Shown: piece by piece, positions 11,035 through 23,035 of the stretch
Position numbering within the stretch: the first letter of the stretch is position 1
Layout: each line of letters opens with the position of its first letter
NCBI GenBank assembly: GCA_910890315.1
Contig: CAJVGD010000015.1
Span: 434,001-498,000, forward strand
DNA: 64,000 nucleotides
Source: Serendipita indica DSM 11827
Lineage: Eukaryota > Basidiomycota > Agaricomycetes > Sebacinales > Serendipitaceae
Direction: 5' to 3'
Position numbers and translations under genes: made by a program
The notes under the pieces: model-generated
Told to the model about the DNA's origin: nothing
Seen by the model: the letters and a program-made list of their open reading frames with translations, nothing else
Databases searched by the model: none

Positions 11035-13102
11035 TTAACTTCCGTGGGATCGAACCAATCTCGTCGATTTCGTTGTCAACTTCTGTATATATGTCAATAT
11101 TATTTTTTCGATTACTCGGTTAGCCGCGCGACGAGTAGTGCGTCCAGTCATCTCGTCTGCCTTTGGCAGCTGCTGTTCGGTCTCCTCGGTCTCTTCCTTG
11201 ATAGGTACGTAGATGTAGCCTTTCCACTTCGACTTTGGGATTGGCTCGCCGCTCGGTTTCCTCTCCTCCGCCTCTTCTCCTTTGGGCACTTTGCCCGTCT
11301 CTTCCTGGCTTCCTTCGCTCTCGTTTTCGTCGTTTTCATCAGCCATGATGTGATGCTTCTTCTCGCTGTCCTCGCCCTGTACGGCTTCCTCGCTGCCGCT
11401 CAACTCGCTATCCTCGCTTCGCGTGGCCATTTCTGTCGCTACTTGTGCTCTTCCTTCTGCTTCCGAGCCGTCCATATTGTCCTCCTCTCCTTCTTCCGCC
11501 CTTTCCTCCTCCGGCTCTGGCGGTCCTTCAATGCCCTCCAGCAACTTGTCGATCGCGCGCGTCCGTTCGTCGACTTCGCGCTCCGCCTGCTTCTTCTTCT
11601 CCTTCGGTTTGTCCTTTCCTTTGGTCGTCTTTACGGCGATACCCATCTCGCCAAGTCCCAGGGGGTCGTCCCCGCCACTTCCAAACTTGACAAACGTTGT
11701 TGTATCTGCGCTCGCGTAAGTCTCCAATCCATCTTTTCTTGATTCTCGGCGTTCCCAGTCCTTCGGTTGGACGCTCGCGCGCTCTTGGTAGCTCTCGGCC
11801 CATGCGATCGTTCCTCTGGCTCAGTCTCTCGGCCTCGTGCCGGTTTTCCATCGCGTTCGTCTATCCTTTCTCTGTCTGCCGGTTCTCGCTCCGGGTCTCA
11901 TCGTGGCACTGTACTGCCCGCTCAAGTCTAGCAGCCCTGCCTCAGCTGCGCTCGCTGGCTCGTGCCAGTTTCGTCGGTCTCAGTCTCTTCCTCCTCTCCC
12001 TCCGATTCCCGTTCTTGGGATTTTTTGGCTTTGGGGAGGAGGGGTCTGCCTTCGGCTTTGGCACGACCTCGTGGACGCGACACGTCATCTCGATGTATAC
12101 GTATCTTGGAACTACGCTCGATTGCGTACAACGATTGCCATTGTCGAGTCTGGTCCTCCCAGCTCGACTTACGCTCCGTGCGTGCTGGCTCACGTCGCCT
12201 CGCCGGTCCTCTCGGCTCGAGTTCTCCCGCTCTTGCTACACACTGTAGCCATCTAGTACCTTGCGGTACAGCTCGTTCTTTCCCTGGGCATGTCTCTCCT
12301 GCCCCTCCCGTCCTCCAGGCTTGCCATGGTAGTCGGCTATCTCTGGCCTCGGCGCCTGACTTGTCCGCGTTTCCTCCGTGGCGCTCTATACTGTCCAACC
12401 CGGTTCTGATCGCTCGATCGCTTGTCTTGGCTCTGCCGGCCTCCAGCCGACTGCCATCTGACCCTTCGCTCGCGCCGATGTGAGTTTGATCTTTCCTTTC
12501 TCGCCCTTGCCCTTCTTCTTCTTGTTCTTCTTCTCGCCCTTCCCTTTTTTCTTCCGCTTTTTTGCTTCTGTCGCAGACGATGATGATGACTCTGATGCGG
12601 ACGAAGATTCGCTACCAGACGATTGTGATTCGTCCGATTCACTTCCGGACTCGCTGCTGTCCTCATCGCTTGTCGTCTCGTTCTCGCCGGTTTCGTCGAC
12701 ATCCATCTTCTCCATCTCCTTGCGTGCCTTGTCTGCCGCGGCTAATTCTATCTTCTCTTCGATGCTCTCGGCGAGCTCCTTATTCTTTTCGAGTCTTTTG
12801 AGGATCTCCTTCCTCTCCGCTGCCGCCTCGACCGCTTGCTGACGCGCTTTTTTGCTGCTGTCAACCGCAAGCTCCGCAAGCTTGTCGTTGATCTTCCTGC
12901 TTTCCGTCGTGTCCTGGTTGATTGCAGCCTGGAGGCGTGCAATGCCGTCCTGGTACGTCTTTCGGATTTTTGCGGCATGCCTCTTCTTTGCTGCTTCCAG
13001 CGCAGCCTTGGATCTTTCTTTTCTCGACTCGCTGCTTCTTTTCGACGATTTCGACCTTGCACTCTTGCCCTTGGTCGTTTTTGATTTTTGACTTTTCACC
13101 AT
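11035..13102 (-). other. Gag-like, low-complexity 5' region of the retrotransposon
   Basis: The first reading frame starts at about 13102 and encodes a Lys/Arg-rich start, a long coiled-coil-like helix (EAAAERKEILKRLEKN), then Ser/Asp/Glu runs and a Lys/Gly-rich tail. A second stretch toward 11035 is strongly acidic. Position before the RT and composition suggest the gag-like part; no zinc knuckle was recognised. Treated as a fossil. Confidence 0.55.
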
Positions 13103-13162
13103 CTTTGACGTGCTTATTGTCTGCTTTTCTCGGCTGATTCAGGTTGTCTTCTGGTTGTTCTT

Positions 13163-13431
13163 TCGACGAATTTTCAGCCTTTTGGGGGCCACGCTACGCC
13201 CGTGCTGTCGGCAGCGGGCTTGCGTTGATGTTGGTTGGCGGAGCCTTTCGTTTGCGGCTCTTGCCACCTCCACCCGCACCTCCATTTTTCGATTTCATAT
13301 TTCGTCGTTTGTCAATTAATTCTTTCCAATATATTCTCTATCTATACTGTTTTCCTTCTAAGTTCTATTCCTGGAGCTCCCATTCCTCGCTCGCTCTCGC
13401 AGCATGGCGAGACCTTCTGGTCTCCAACCAG
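13163..13431. repeat. 269-bp direct repeat, outer copy (element 5' end)
   Basis: Matches 6822-7090 over its full length by reading. It forms the 5' terminus of the element (coding strand minus) and ends ...CCAACCAG directly before host sequence GATCCACTG. Confidence 0.9.
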
Positions 13432-13854
13432 GATCCACTGCTAGACCATGATGTAATAGTCAATAACGCAATATCCTCTGTAGGAAACTCAGGTAATGAT
13501 TTGGGACTAGGTGAGGAAACAGTCGCCTATGGCATATTACTCGGCACTGACGAGTCATACTTTGCGACATTAGGGCGCTCACAGTCCGAATCCGAGGATA
13601 TCTCTCACGTGACAGGTATCTTGCTACGAACCTCTGTGCCAGGGTTCGGACAATGTTTCCTCATGAAAGATGGCTGGGTGAAGTCATCTGGCAAACATCT
13701 GTTTTGGATACCGCCTGACAATCGGCATGGCTTACAGTACCCACACCTTCTAACGATACCAACGAGTGGCTCTCTGCGAGCAACCAGACTGAATCTGACC
13801 AAGTTTTGTTGTGGGCCATCGTGGGCCAGCGTTCGACGGTTTATCAATCAATGA
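13432..13854 (+). pseudogene. Displaced C-terminal part of the NACHT-WD40 gene
   Basis: This 140-codon stretch matches the tail usually found after the last WD40 blade in Rhizoctonia-type NACHT-WD40 proteins: GQCFLMKDGWVKS, then HLFWIPPDNRHGL, then ATRLNL before the stop. Its frame agrees with the frame at 6606, so both belonged to one open reading frame before the retrotransposon landed. It now lies 6.8 kb from its promoter and is unlikely to be translated as part of the protein. Confidence 0.8.
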
Positions 13855-13859
13855 ATGTT

Positions 13860-14434
13860 CTCCTTTGTTACTTTCATCAACATGCATATTATTTATATCC
13901 CCCTGCACCGAGTTGACAAAGGCCTCGTAAAGTAAGCTGACTTGGGACAAAAAGAGTCCGATCTGCGCAGCCATTCTGAGCTACCATCATTAGATTTGCT
14001 CCTGGTAGTACGGTTGGAGCTGTAAAGCATATCGTCCAACTCAGCGAGGTCGGTGTATCTGTTGGCTACCCCCACAATAGACATTGAGGATATTATCGTT
14101 GGAATATGTGGTCTGCGTAGTGACTGAGGACGCTCGCGTGACTGGTTGATTGGCGAGTTAGACTTGTGTGAGTAAGGAACGCCAAAATCTGGTCATCTAG
14201 CACTGAAACTCGGCATTCCCCAGCACACCTTGGGCACCGTAAGTATGTTAAGTACTGTGGCGGCGATAGAGATTGCAAGGAAACCAGTTATGACGGAGCT
14301 CGAGAAACTCCCGAGCCGTACTCATAAGCTGCTAGCCGGTTCAACTCATAGATACATAGAGGAGCCCGTTTGATTTCTCCGTGGTGATGCTGGTTTGAAG
14401 CCTCCTTTATATTCCCTGTGCGCTGTTCAGCCAT
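13860..14434 (-). CDS. Candidate small membrane protein, uncertain model
   Basis: An ATG at 14432-14434 opens 48 codons (MAEQRTGNIKEASNQ...). In a second frame just downstream lies a clear hydrophobic span, ITGFLAISIAATVLNIL, ending at a plausible splice donor (AAG|gtgtgc). Further short open stretches follow to about 13860. I could not find an intron that links the first and second frames, so either a small indel breaks the gene or the start is wrong. No family recognised. Confidence 0.25.
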
Positions 14435-14718
14435 CGGTTCCGCTGCCCGTCTCAGTGCTATCGACTCGAGATCTCCAGGTCACTGACCTAGGTGTAATTA
14501 TAAGGAGCCGATCTATCGCGGGGTTGTTTTTGCCACTAAATTAGGGATGCGAAGCAACTCAACTCGATTTGAGATGGCACCAACAATATATTGGATATGA
14601 GCTAGCACAATACATGGAGAATAAGGACAAGACATGAGGTAACGAATACAATAGCTACATCGTCCAGCACATCTTTAAGACATATACAAAATTATCAGAG
14701 GAAGGTGAAAGAGTCGAA

Positions 14719-16511
14719 TCAAGTCACTCCATGCTTCTCCAGCTCGAAGTAGCATCTGACAGGACGAAACGTCCGACCTAGTTCCCTATCCATCCGCGCA
14801 ATCTCATGCATTAAGGGGCATGCAGATTGTTCATATCTTAACCCACAACCGGTGTCCAGTGTCGTGCCAGACATGAGCAGCCGTTGGAGGTTTGACCTTT
14901 GACTCTTTTTCCACTCACATACGGCCGATATCCCATCAGGGTATAGAGGTGATGGAGGAAGATGAAGTTCAATCTGGAGGTGAACGAGCTCCTTGAGAAG
15001 ATTGTAGCTCTTTAGTGCACCATAGAATGCGTCGCTTGGCGCATCGTATAGTGTAATCCGCAACGTTTCAACATCTGGGGTACTCTTGAAAAGCGCTTCG
15101 TATAGCTCGTTGCTAACGACGAGGTCGAGGCTGAGGATTTTGGGTCCCCACAAGCGCACTGCATCATGGAAGACATTCGATAGAATGGCATATGTGTCGC
15201 TACCATCGGGCATTCCAAGACACAACGTGCGTAGATTGGGCGCTTTTATGCCGGTCATGTGCGGATGTAATGACCTAGCGTGCAGGATCTCAAGGCTCGA
15301 AAGGTCGATGGACTGATGGGTTGGGACGGGGTCTCTGAGATCATGGAGAATGGAGCCGACTACTAGTCTGTAGAGATAGCGAGGGTCCAAAGCTTGCAGA
15401 CAAGCTATGGTAATAGCGTCCACGCGGAGCGACCGAACTCGCACCGTGCCCGTACAATGAGCTATTCCATATTCCGAGAGAAGAAGATTAGTATGGTGCA
15501 TTAAGAACAAGGAAAGGCGTACCAATTTGTCCGACTGGAATGCATAGACTAAGGGGTCCACCATGGCCACGAAGATTGAACGCAGACTCTGGCCGCGCAG
15601 ATCGCACTCCGGATATCGAGAGATGCTCCAGCTCCTCGCACTCCCTAAACGCAGTCACATCCAGGGGTAGGTCCGAGCCACAAACGACAATTCTGCGTAG
15701 TCTGCGCCAGAATACGAAGTCACTTGCTGCTTGAACGAAGTCGGATGAGACGTTCTCCAAGGTCAAGGAAGTGAGATTGACCGCTGTGTGGCCGAACCGG
15801 TTGAAGAGTGGTTGAAAGGCGGTATAGACGGGCGGATTTGACCAATCGAAGCGAACCACCAAGGATGCGAGCTTCGGAAACTTTGCGCTTCGCGCGGGGA
15901 ATGCCCCTCGCACAAGCTTGGGTGTCGTCCTTGGCCTGATAGTGATGTAGAGCTGCGAGAAGGATTCCGAGTGTGACATGAACCGCTCAAACAACAGTTT
16001 ACTTCGTCGTTCGGGACTGGGATAGTTCGTTTGCAAGGGCCCAACGACGAGAGTGGCATCGACCATAGAGCTGCCGGCGCGTGCGATGCACATATCGAGC
16101 ATCTCTGGCGATACACATGTCATGGTGCTCGAATATTTCGTATCGACCGGAGCTTCGCTGGCTGAAACCAAGATGCGACGCCAGAACCATGGTGCCTCGG
16201 TGATGCGGCGGTTGAAAGCCTGACACGAATGCCTCAGTGGTGTTAGAGAGACATCCATTCTGTAGCACATGTCGAGTATCATCGCGATGATGTCGGTTGG
16301 GAGGTCCAGTAGCCCTAATGAGGGTTGACGAGAGGGGGGTGGGGCCGAGGCGACTATTCGACGATATAATGTCGTATCTAATCAATGAATTAGTCGGCCG
16401 AGATGCTCCCGGATCAGCCGCACCATTGGTTGGGGTTCGCCAGCGGAGACTGGCTGAGCCATTACTCGGGTTTCGGGAACGCCATGAGCCGAGTCCCTCC
16501 TGACTATTCAT
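14719..16511 (-). CDS. F-box protein with divergent leucine-rich C-terminal part
   Basis: The exon model 16511-16424, 16353-15523, 15461-14719 keeps the frame throughout and gives 553 residues. Its introns (70 and 61 nt) have GT-AG ends. The F-box region is LLDLPTDIIAMILDMCYR (about 16265-16320), followed by FWRRILVSASE and repeated leucine-rich strands. It is a distant paralogue of the genes at 1-1813 and 17109-19370, sharing layout (PxWFWRRIL after the F-box, then WGPKILSL and DVETLRITL late). A substrate-receptor role in an SCF ligase is inferred. The start at 16511 rests on splice logic only; a start within exon 2 is possible. Confidence 0.75.
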
Positions 16512-17108
16512 TCTGCCGCTGAGTAGGATGCTCGACGGATCGTCAAGTGGGCAACTGCGTGGTCGAGGTTGACCTCAAGGACGGTGGGTGAAGGGTCCAA
16601 GGAGCGTTTACCACAAAGGCTCGTTGGCAAGCGGTGATCTTATAGGTGATCGAGGACTGTCTGAGACTGCCAATTCGCTCGGCATCAATGGCACTCTCCC
16701 AACCTTATTGACCCCTGTTCTCCGTTTTCTAACCCGCATTTAGTACCAGCCGTAACTAGGTGGGGAGACCAGCCGAGAACCAAGGAATCATATTGACCTC
16801 GCATAAACAGATAGCTACGTACATTTGAGCAGACAACCAGCGCGTCACTTTCGGGCCATAGTACATAGAGTAACTCGTGAGAGTTGGTCCTTTTCTACCA
16901 GATATCTACATAAGTTGGGATATTGCGGGCGATGCACCAATCGAGAGGGGTTCCAGTCGGTGATCATTTTGGCGCCGAGCTAGATCTCTAGTCAAAGCGT
17001 CAGCAAGGTTGGGCCACCGATTGCTCTTCAAGCCGCGGAACGGCTAGATTCACTTTCGGGCAACGTGCTCACCAGCATCTCATTTTTGGTCGCGTATTAA
17101 AGGGCTGG
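16512..17108. other. Intergenic region, no gene seen
   Basis: It separates two F-box genes in the same direction. I see no supported frame, repeat or RNA gene. Confidence 0.4.
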
Positions 17109-19370
17109 TTAGCTAGCCGTTGCAGAGTGATCATTCCCATTGGCGTGGGTTGCTCCTCTGGCGTCCATTTTGGTATTTGTATGCGCACCGTTCGGGTGCT
17201 TACTCGTCGGCCCGACCGTACCGTTCAAATATGCGCTTTTTCGGCATGTATTGCAAATATTCTTCTCGGCGTAGATCTCCTCAAGGTGTTCAGCACCATA
17301 CTTGCAGGCAAGGAGGGCGAATTCGAGACGTTGATTCGATCTCACACGCGCAACCTCGCGCATTGCCGGACGAACTTGCTCAGAGAGTGGATGAGGAGCC
17401 GACTTTCCACCCAGCAGGGTCGACATGGCGCCTCCCCCGCCTCGCCAAAGTTTGTATGATCCAGACAACGCGAGCTCGCCTTCAGTAAGGGGCCCATACC
17501 TCACGGTACGCATCTGAGGAGTCGAGGTCGAGGCTCCGTTTGCTGAAGTGGGTGTCGGAAGTGCGTAGAAATCGAGTGTCAAGCGAAGGAGGTGAGGCAG
17601 TATACCACGCTTCTTGAGCGTCTTGTAAAACGTCTCGCTTGGTTTATCGGCGAGTGTAACCGTCAAGGTCTCTAGGTCGGGAAGACGCCTATAAAGTGTC
17701 TCGTAGTGCTTATCGTGAATAGGTGCATTGATGCTGAGAGTTTTGGGTGTCCACATGCCCTCGCCGCCGTGGAAGATGCTCGACACAACCCGGTCGGCGT
17801 CAGCACGCTTGAGCACAGAGACCTGGAGACATAGCGTATGGAGTTCGGGTGCGGAAATGGCGGTGATCTCGGAATGAGAGGCTGCGACGTGGAATACCTG
17901 GAGGTTTGGGAGGCGAATGGAATGTGCTGGGACAGGCTCCTGACGTGCGCTGTCCGGAAGTGCCGACTGAATCACGAGGAACTTGACGTTGGGAATTTGT
18001 AGTTCCTGAAGGCCAGACATTGCGATGGCCCCAACACGGAGCCACTGAACCTTTGTCAAGGGAACCTTGCGCTCAGGATGTACAGGCAGGTATTGACCTG
18101 ACAGAGGATTAGCGAGACAAAGAAATGAATCAGACAAGAAAACGCACCTTCGTATCCCGATCCCGCGTCAACTTCCATTTTACTAGAGTCGGGGACTGTC
18201 AAGGGAACCTTGGGCTCGGGATGTACAGGCAGGTATTGACCTAACGAAGGATTAGCAAGACGAAGAAATGAATCAGGCAGCAAAAGCGCACTTTCGCATT
18301 TTGATCCCGCGTCAACTTCCATTTCACTAAATTCGGGGATCCCCAGTGGGCCCCCACGAAGAGGCGGGTTCAAGGCGCACGAGGGATGCACAAGAAGCTC
18401 GCTTGATATAGATAAGAATTCCAGATCGTCACACCCCTCGAATGCCGTGACGTGAATAGGCGAATACTCGCCCTTGATCGTGACCCTGCGCAACTTACGC
18501 CAAAACCTGTACTCTCTGGCAGCTAGGATGAATTCGCGGGTCACATTCTCGAAGTAGACGGATCGGAGCTTGACCGTCGTCCGCTCGAGCTGGTCGAGAA
18601 GAGGATGGAAGACTTCGAGGAGGCCGGGGACGGGGAAAGCCGAGGCAATCATCAAAGACTCCAAAGCCGGGAAGGCTGTAGAGTCGTTGAAGAGGCCATG
18701 AAAGGAATCTTTAATGATGTGAAGGGGAGTGTCGGGGTTGATGATAAGGCAGAGGAAGGAAATCTGACTCGAGCGTGACATGAGCATATGAAACCTCGCC
18801 CTCCTAAACTCTGGCGTAGGAGAAGACTCGTCAATGCGACCCACAACAAAGGTGGCTTCGAGCGGCGAGTTGTGAGCGCGCTGGATGCACGTCTGCAGGA
18901 ACTTTTCGGTCGCACAGGCCATGGTACTACCCGCTTTGAGACTCGGAGGCATCGAATCCAAGGATATCAGAATACGCCGCCAGAGTCGGGGTGTATTCTT
19001 GATGACCTCGTTCAGGGCGCGACATACCGTCATGAGTAGCGTCAAGGGAAGGTCCATGAGATGATATTCGTCCAAAATCATCGCCAGGATCTCGACGGGC
19101 ATGGTCAGCAGGATGCTTTGAGAACACGAGCTTGCATCTTGTGCCGTGATTTTCCGCAAAGACTCTGCAAGAGCGTAGCATCTTAGCCATCTTGTCTAAC
19201 TGCAGACAAAGGAAAATGAGGAGGGCGCGCCTGGAATGCCTACGTGATTCTGTCCTGCCGATGAACCGTGGACTTGTCGCACGGCGGTTAGGGATGACGA
19301 CTGTAGATTGAGTACCGCCTAAAGGGGCCGGAATTGGCACGGTCTTGGAGGAGCTGGTTTGATGGTTCAT
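17109..19370 (-). CDS. F-box protein with tandemly duplicated internal exon
   Basis: Four exons, 19370-19244, 19164-18292, 18240-18148 and 18097-17109, join without frame change into 693 residues. The F-box is LTMPVEILAMILDEYHLMDL; the rest is leucine-rich strands, and the C-terminus (TSKHPNGAHTNTK region) is low complexity. Introns are 79, 51 and 50 nt. The 93-nt third exon plus its intron is a 143-bp tandem copy of the start of exon 4 and its flanking intron. It encodes 31 residues (QYLPVHPEPKVPL, then SKMEVDAG) that repeat the neighbouring segment. It is a close paralogue of the broken gene at 1-1813, which has a single copy of this segment. Likely an SCF substrate receptor by family; target unknown. 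Confidence 0.82.
18055..18340. repeat. 143-bp tandem duplication spanning exon and intron
   Basis: The sequence starting GTCAAGGGAACCTTG at 18055 recurs at 18198 with few changes, including the 50-51-nt intron with its splice sites. The duplicated exon is 93 nt, a multiple of three, so both copies can be spliced in. Confidence 0.85.
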
Positions 19371-21601
19371 TTCCAGTAGAGTTGGGCTCGTAAAACTTGG
19401 GATGATTCAGCAAATGGGAAGCACCTATTTATGCGTAGTACGCCTCTATACATAAAAAATGCGTCCAGAGGCTGGTCAGCCGCTGGCCAGGTTCACCAGC
19501 CCACGTGTTGCTGTGTGCGGGTTTAAAGCTGCTACCCTGTTCGGAACTACACCAGTGTGTCAGTTGACGATAGAAATGTCTTTTGTTTTATATCCATATT
19601 GAAACTCGTATTTCTAGGACCCCAGGTATCCCGCGACTTATTCCCAGTGGTCATAACGTTGAGGGAATTGCCGTTCAGCCCTGCACAAGCGCTTTGGGCC
19701 TTGTGAGTACGTTGAGTTGGGCTTCAAAGGCATCCAGTGCCGACCAGCTCCCACGAATCGAGTAGACTGCTCACCAGGTTAAGTCAGTCAATCTGCCCTA
19801 GATGTCATGGGCCCTTTAGTCAACTCGTCGCCTGCAGATCTTGAGCCTCTACTTCTAGAAATATTCGTCACGGGACCGGACAGCATCCTTAGATGGTGTT
19901 TGGTATGCTCGACGTGTTGACTCCCAGTTCCCCAAGCGACTTGGTCTTATAGGTGCCTAGGCGCCAGGCTGACGCTGCCGCCAATTGAGTGAGGTTGAGA
20001 TATTCAATCATGGAGATTCCATTGAATTCAATCCGGGTTGTCGACTTCATTTGGCTATCTACTAGCGAAATTATAAATAAAATTACTATACTTGACTTCA
20101 GTAAACTGTTCGCTTCAGCGCTAGGCCTATTATTTGATCCGAGAAGGATCCTATCCAAGCTTTTCGACTGGTGAACTTCTAATTTGCGGCCAAACTCGAA
20201 TACAAGCCTTGAATCAACTTCAGATCTCGTCAAAAACATTGCACTTCTCATTTTGATTGACTTCGAGGATATGAGCATCGAATGCTCTTCCTGCAGTCAA
20301 GGGGCGGCGTTTCATGAGTCAGCCTTCCCGGCCATCGATTCTATGAGAGGCTTCTCATCTCCTCCACTAGAGATTCAATCGTAGATTATGTATCGTTTCT
20401 CGAGAGAAGATGTACTGTCCATCTTAGTTGCCCCTGTCGGTGGTTTACAGGTTCGCCACTTAGTGATCCTCCTGTTCTTAAGTGTCCGCATGCATGAAAG
20501 TGATGTATGTATCTGTGTACTGGTGCTGAGCCATATAAATCCGGTTAACCAGGTGGGTCGATATGCCTTCGACAGAACTCGTCGAGGGTTCAGGATGGTC
20601 AGTGCTTATGTGGAAACTTGCAAACTACAAATCATCGGACCAATCAATCTAGATCTTTCAAGGCATTGTGCGAACCCTATGGCCGATTCTAAACGGTATC
20701 ATGCAGCAGGAGTAGGGTATGAATCTATTACATAAATGATCACAAGAACACAAAGTGAGCTGGATATCTGGAGTAATGTAGAATAGCTGCTTCTCCGAAA
20801 ATTGAATACATTATCATGCACGGAACCGAGTCAGAATGTGGCGACACGAGGACGGTTAGGCTGCCAAAGAAGTGCTCAGCAATTGCGGTTTCAACGTGCA
20901 TCACCCGCAATGCAGAGCAGTCTTGCGGTGCTTGCAGGTTTGATTGGGATGAGAGCCAATGTGCCCCGGATCGTCAGTCCTTGACTGCCAGAACTGAATA
21001 AAGTCTATAACCACACAGTACCTTTCCAAAAATAGTAATCCACCTCCCACCACTTAGGCGCTCAATATTGCTCCCGGAGTTCTTGATAGTCACGACGATG
21101 CTCGCCACCGAACAACCCTGCTCTGGAACAGAAGGCAGCTAGGAGACTGGAGGACTCGGAGCAGTTTGTGAGGAGGCACTCCTATTCAGTGCTGGTTCAA
21201 ACCTGCGATTGGGCCAGTTACAAAACACGGCATTGTCAATTGAGCCTATTTTAACCCGCATATGGAAACGAGGACGCTGCATGTCCGGGGTTGACCAGAC
21301 GCTTTTGAGAGTATCCCAGCCCAAATTTTCTATGAAACTGAATTCGAGACTTAGCGTGAAGGTAAGACGCGGCGTAGATAGCTGGTTGCTTTCGTCCGAG
21401 CCCTGGCAAGTTGATCTGTGTGGCGCACATCATGTAAGAAGGCATAAATCATAATGTGAAGAGTATGCGAGGAATTATATGACATCAGAGGGAGCGAAAT
21501 GTGTGGGAAGCGAATGGAGTATAGGCTTGACGCCGACCCCGTCTGAGTGTTTTCGACGTCGGCTGCCCGAAGCTAGTTACTCGCAGCTATTATACACTGG
21601 G
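19371..21601. other. 2.2-kb gene-poor region
   Basis: Only short frames on both strands. One minus-strand frame of 129 codons (19889-20278) has a hydrophobic stretch (SSIVILFIISLVDS) but no recognisable family, no good splice context and no paralogue in the window. I see no repeat or RNA gene. Confidence 0.4.
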
Positions 21602-23035
21602 ATGAATAAAAATTCGCCGTCTAATCTGCCGTATGACATTCTACGCCAAATATTCGAATATCTCGGCCGAGCGGACCTCTATGCCCTCTCATTAGTCTGC
21701 ACGACTTTTCTGCACCCAGCATCAGCAGTTTTGTACCAAATTATTCTCCCTCCGTCATCTACGACTCAGTTTATTCGTCTCTTTTGGACGCTTTCCAAAG
21801 CGCCGCTCGTGACGCGGAGCGTACACACACTTCACCTGGCAGCCCGAGGTCTACGAGTTGTTCAGTTAGCATCTACGAATAACCTCGACACATTACTCAA
21901 AGCTCAACCATCCTCCACCTTCTCATCAACGGACGTCGTCACACCCAATGGCGCATCTGACCGTCATCAAGGAGTTAGGAATCCCCAGGAAGAAGATGGC
22001 TTCGGCAGCTTGGAACGGGTTTTTGACGAAGCGCAATTCAGCAATATGCTGCCCCTCGTCGTTGTCGAGCGAGCCTTTTACAACCTCTCTTCCCTTCAAG
22101 AGCTCGTTATCCACCCACACATTCCGTTTCTCTTCTGGTCTTTCACGCGTCAAATGCCCAGTTTGCGGCATGTCCGCATCCTCGGACGAGCAGACTCGAC
22201 GCTGCTGCTATTTTGGCTCGCAAAGCAAACCAACTTGGTGTCATTACATTACGAACCATCTGACCACTACGTGACACAATGGTTCCCGAGCGGTGGGCCA
22301 GAGTCTGAGGGGCATTTCGTTTCAAATCTCAAAACGTTGAGGACAAACGTCCGTGGAGCGATTTTGCTCGCTCCTCAAAGGCCAATCGTCAATCTTCGCC
22401 TTGAATTTGGTGATGTCGTCGAGGTGAAATTGGATGGAAAGGTGTATCGCCGGGGTCAATATTCTCCGACGACCGCAGCCTCAAACTCCTGGTCTCTCCA
22501 TGAGCTTCGGGGAGTCTCTGAGAAAGACACGGGTACCTATCAATTCCTTTACCCTTGGAGATTGCTGCACGACCCACTATGCGCCACTGTTGATCATGGT
22601 TTCGAGATATCTCTCTCAGATCACTCATCTCAGTCTTGCGGTAGAGTACGAATATGTAAGTTGTCACCAGGGGTCAAGATGCGGTCTAACGACTTGTAGC
22701 CGCTCGACCACCTTGTCCAGTCGACCCTGCCGTTGCTACCGCATCTCCTCATACTCGAGGTTCCGACCACCGATCTCTTTCATCTGATGGAAGCCGTTCG
22801 AGGCAAGAGTAATGAAAGTAACTCAGAGGTCTCCGAGCAGTGGAGGGAGGTTCAATCCAACAAGGTATTGAAATGGTCTAAAGCGTCACGCTCACTCCGA
22901 CTGGTTATATTTCATCCTAGTTCGCCACTCATAGAGTCTAAACTCCGATCCTTAGTCAAGTATCGCAACTCACCACATACTAACTGGATAACTGAGCGCA
23001 GTTTCATACATAAATGGCCTGTATCTCGCCCTTGA
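21602..23035 (+). CDS. F-box protein
   Basis: The F-box is at the N-terminus (NLPYDILRQIFEYLGRADLY, then ALSLVCTTF). The remainder resembles the leucine-rich part of Agaricomycete F-box proteins (LVVVERAFYNLSSLQELVI, LRHVRILG, LPLLPHLLILEVP). A model with exons 21602-22423, 22479-22655 and 22700-23035 stays in frame for 444 residues. The second intron (22656-22699, GTAAGT..TAG) is clear; the first (22424-22478, donor GAG|gtgaaa) is chosen because it restores frame. The start is the ATG just before the F-box; an upstream extension of 41 codons is open but lacks domain content. Not closely related to the three F-box genes to the left. Confidence 0.78.

Larger units (their letters stand above)
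6607..13431 (-). mobile_element. DIRS-order tyrosine-recombinase retrotransposon, Ngaro/PAT-like
   Basis: The element is 6825 bp, with its coding strand minus. It has split direct repeats (a 269-bp repeat at 6822-7090 and 13163-13431; a 123-bp repeat at 6607-6729 and 7091-7213), a gag-like region, reverse transcriptase with RNase H, and a tyrosine recombinase in place of an integrase. No target-site duplication is seen, as expected for this order. Both repeat pairs read as identical between copies, so the insertion is very young. The coding part looks broken, with about three to five breaks. It lies inside the NACHT-WD40 gene in the opposite orientation. Confidence 0.85.

Noticed and set aside
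11044-11742. Plus-strand frame with many Leu/Phe residues that looked like a membrane protein
   Set aside because: It is the complement of the acidic, Glu/Lys-rich gag-like region, which gives false hydrophobic frames.
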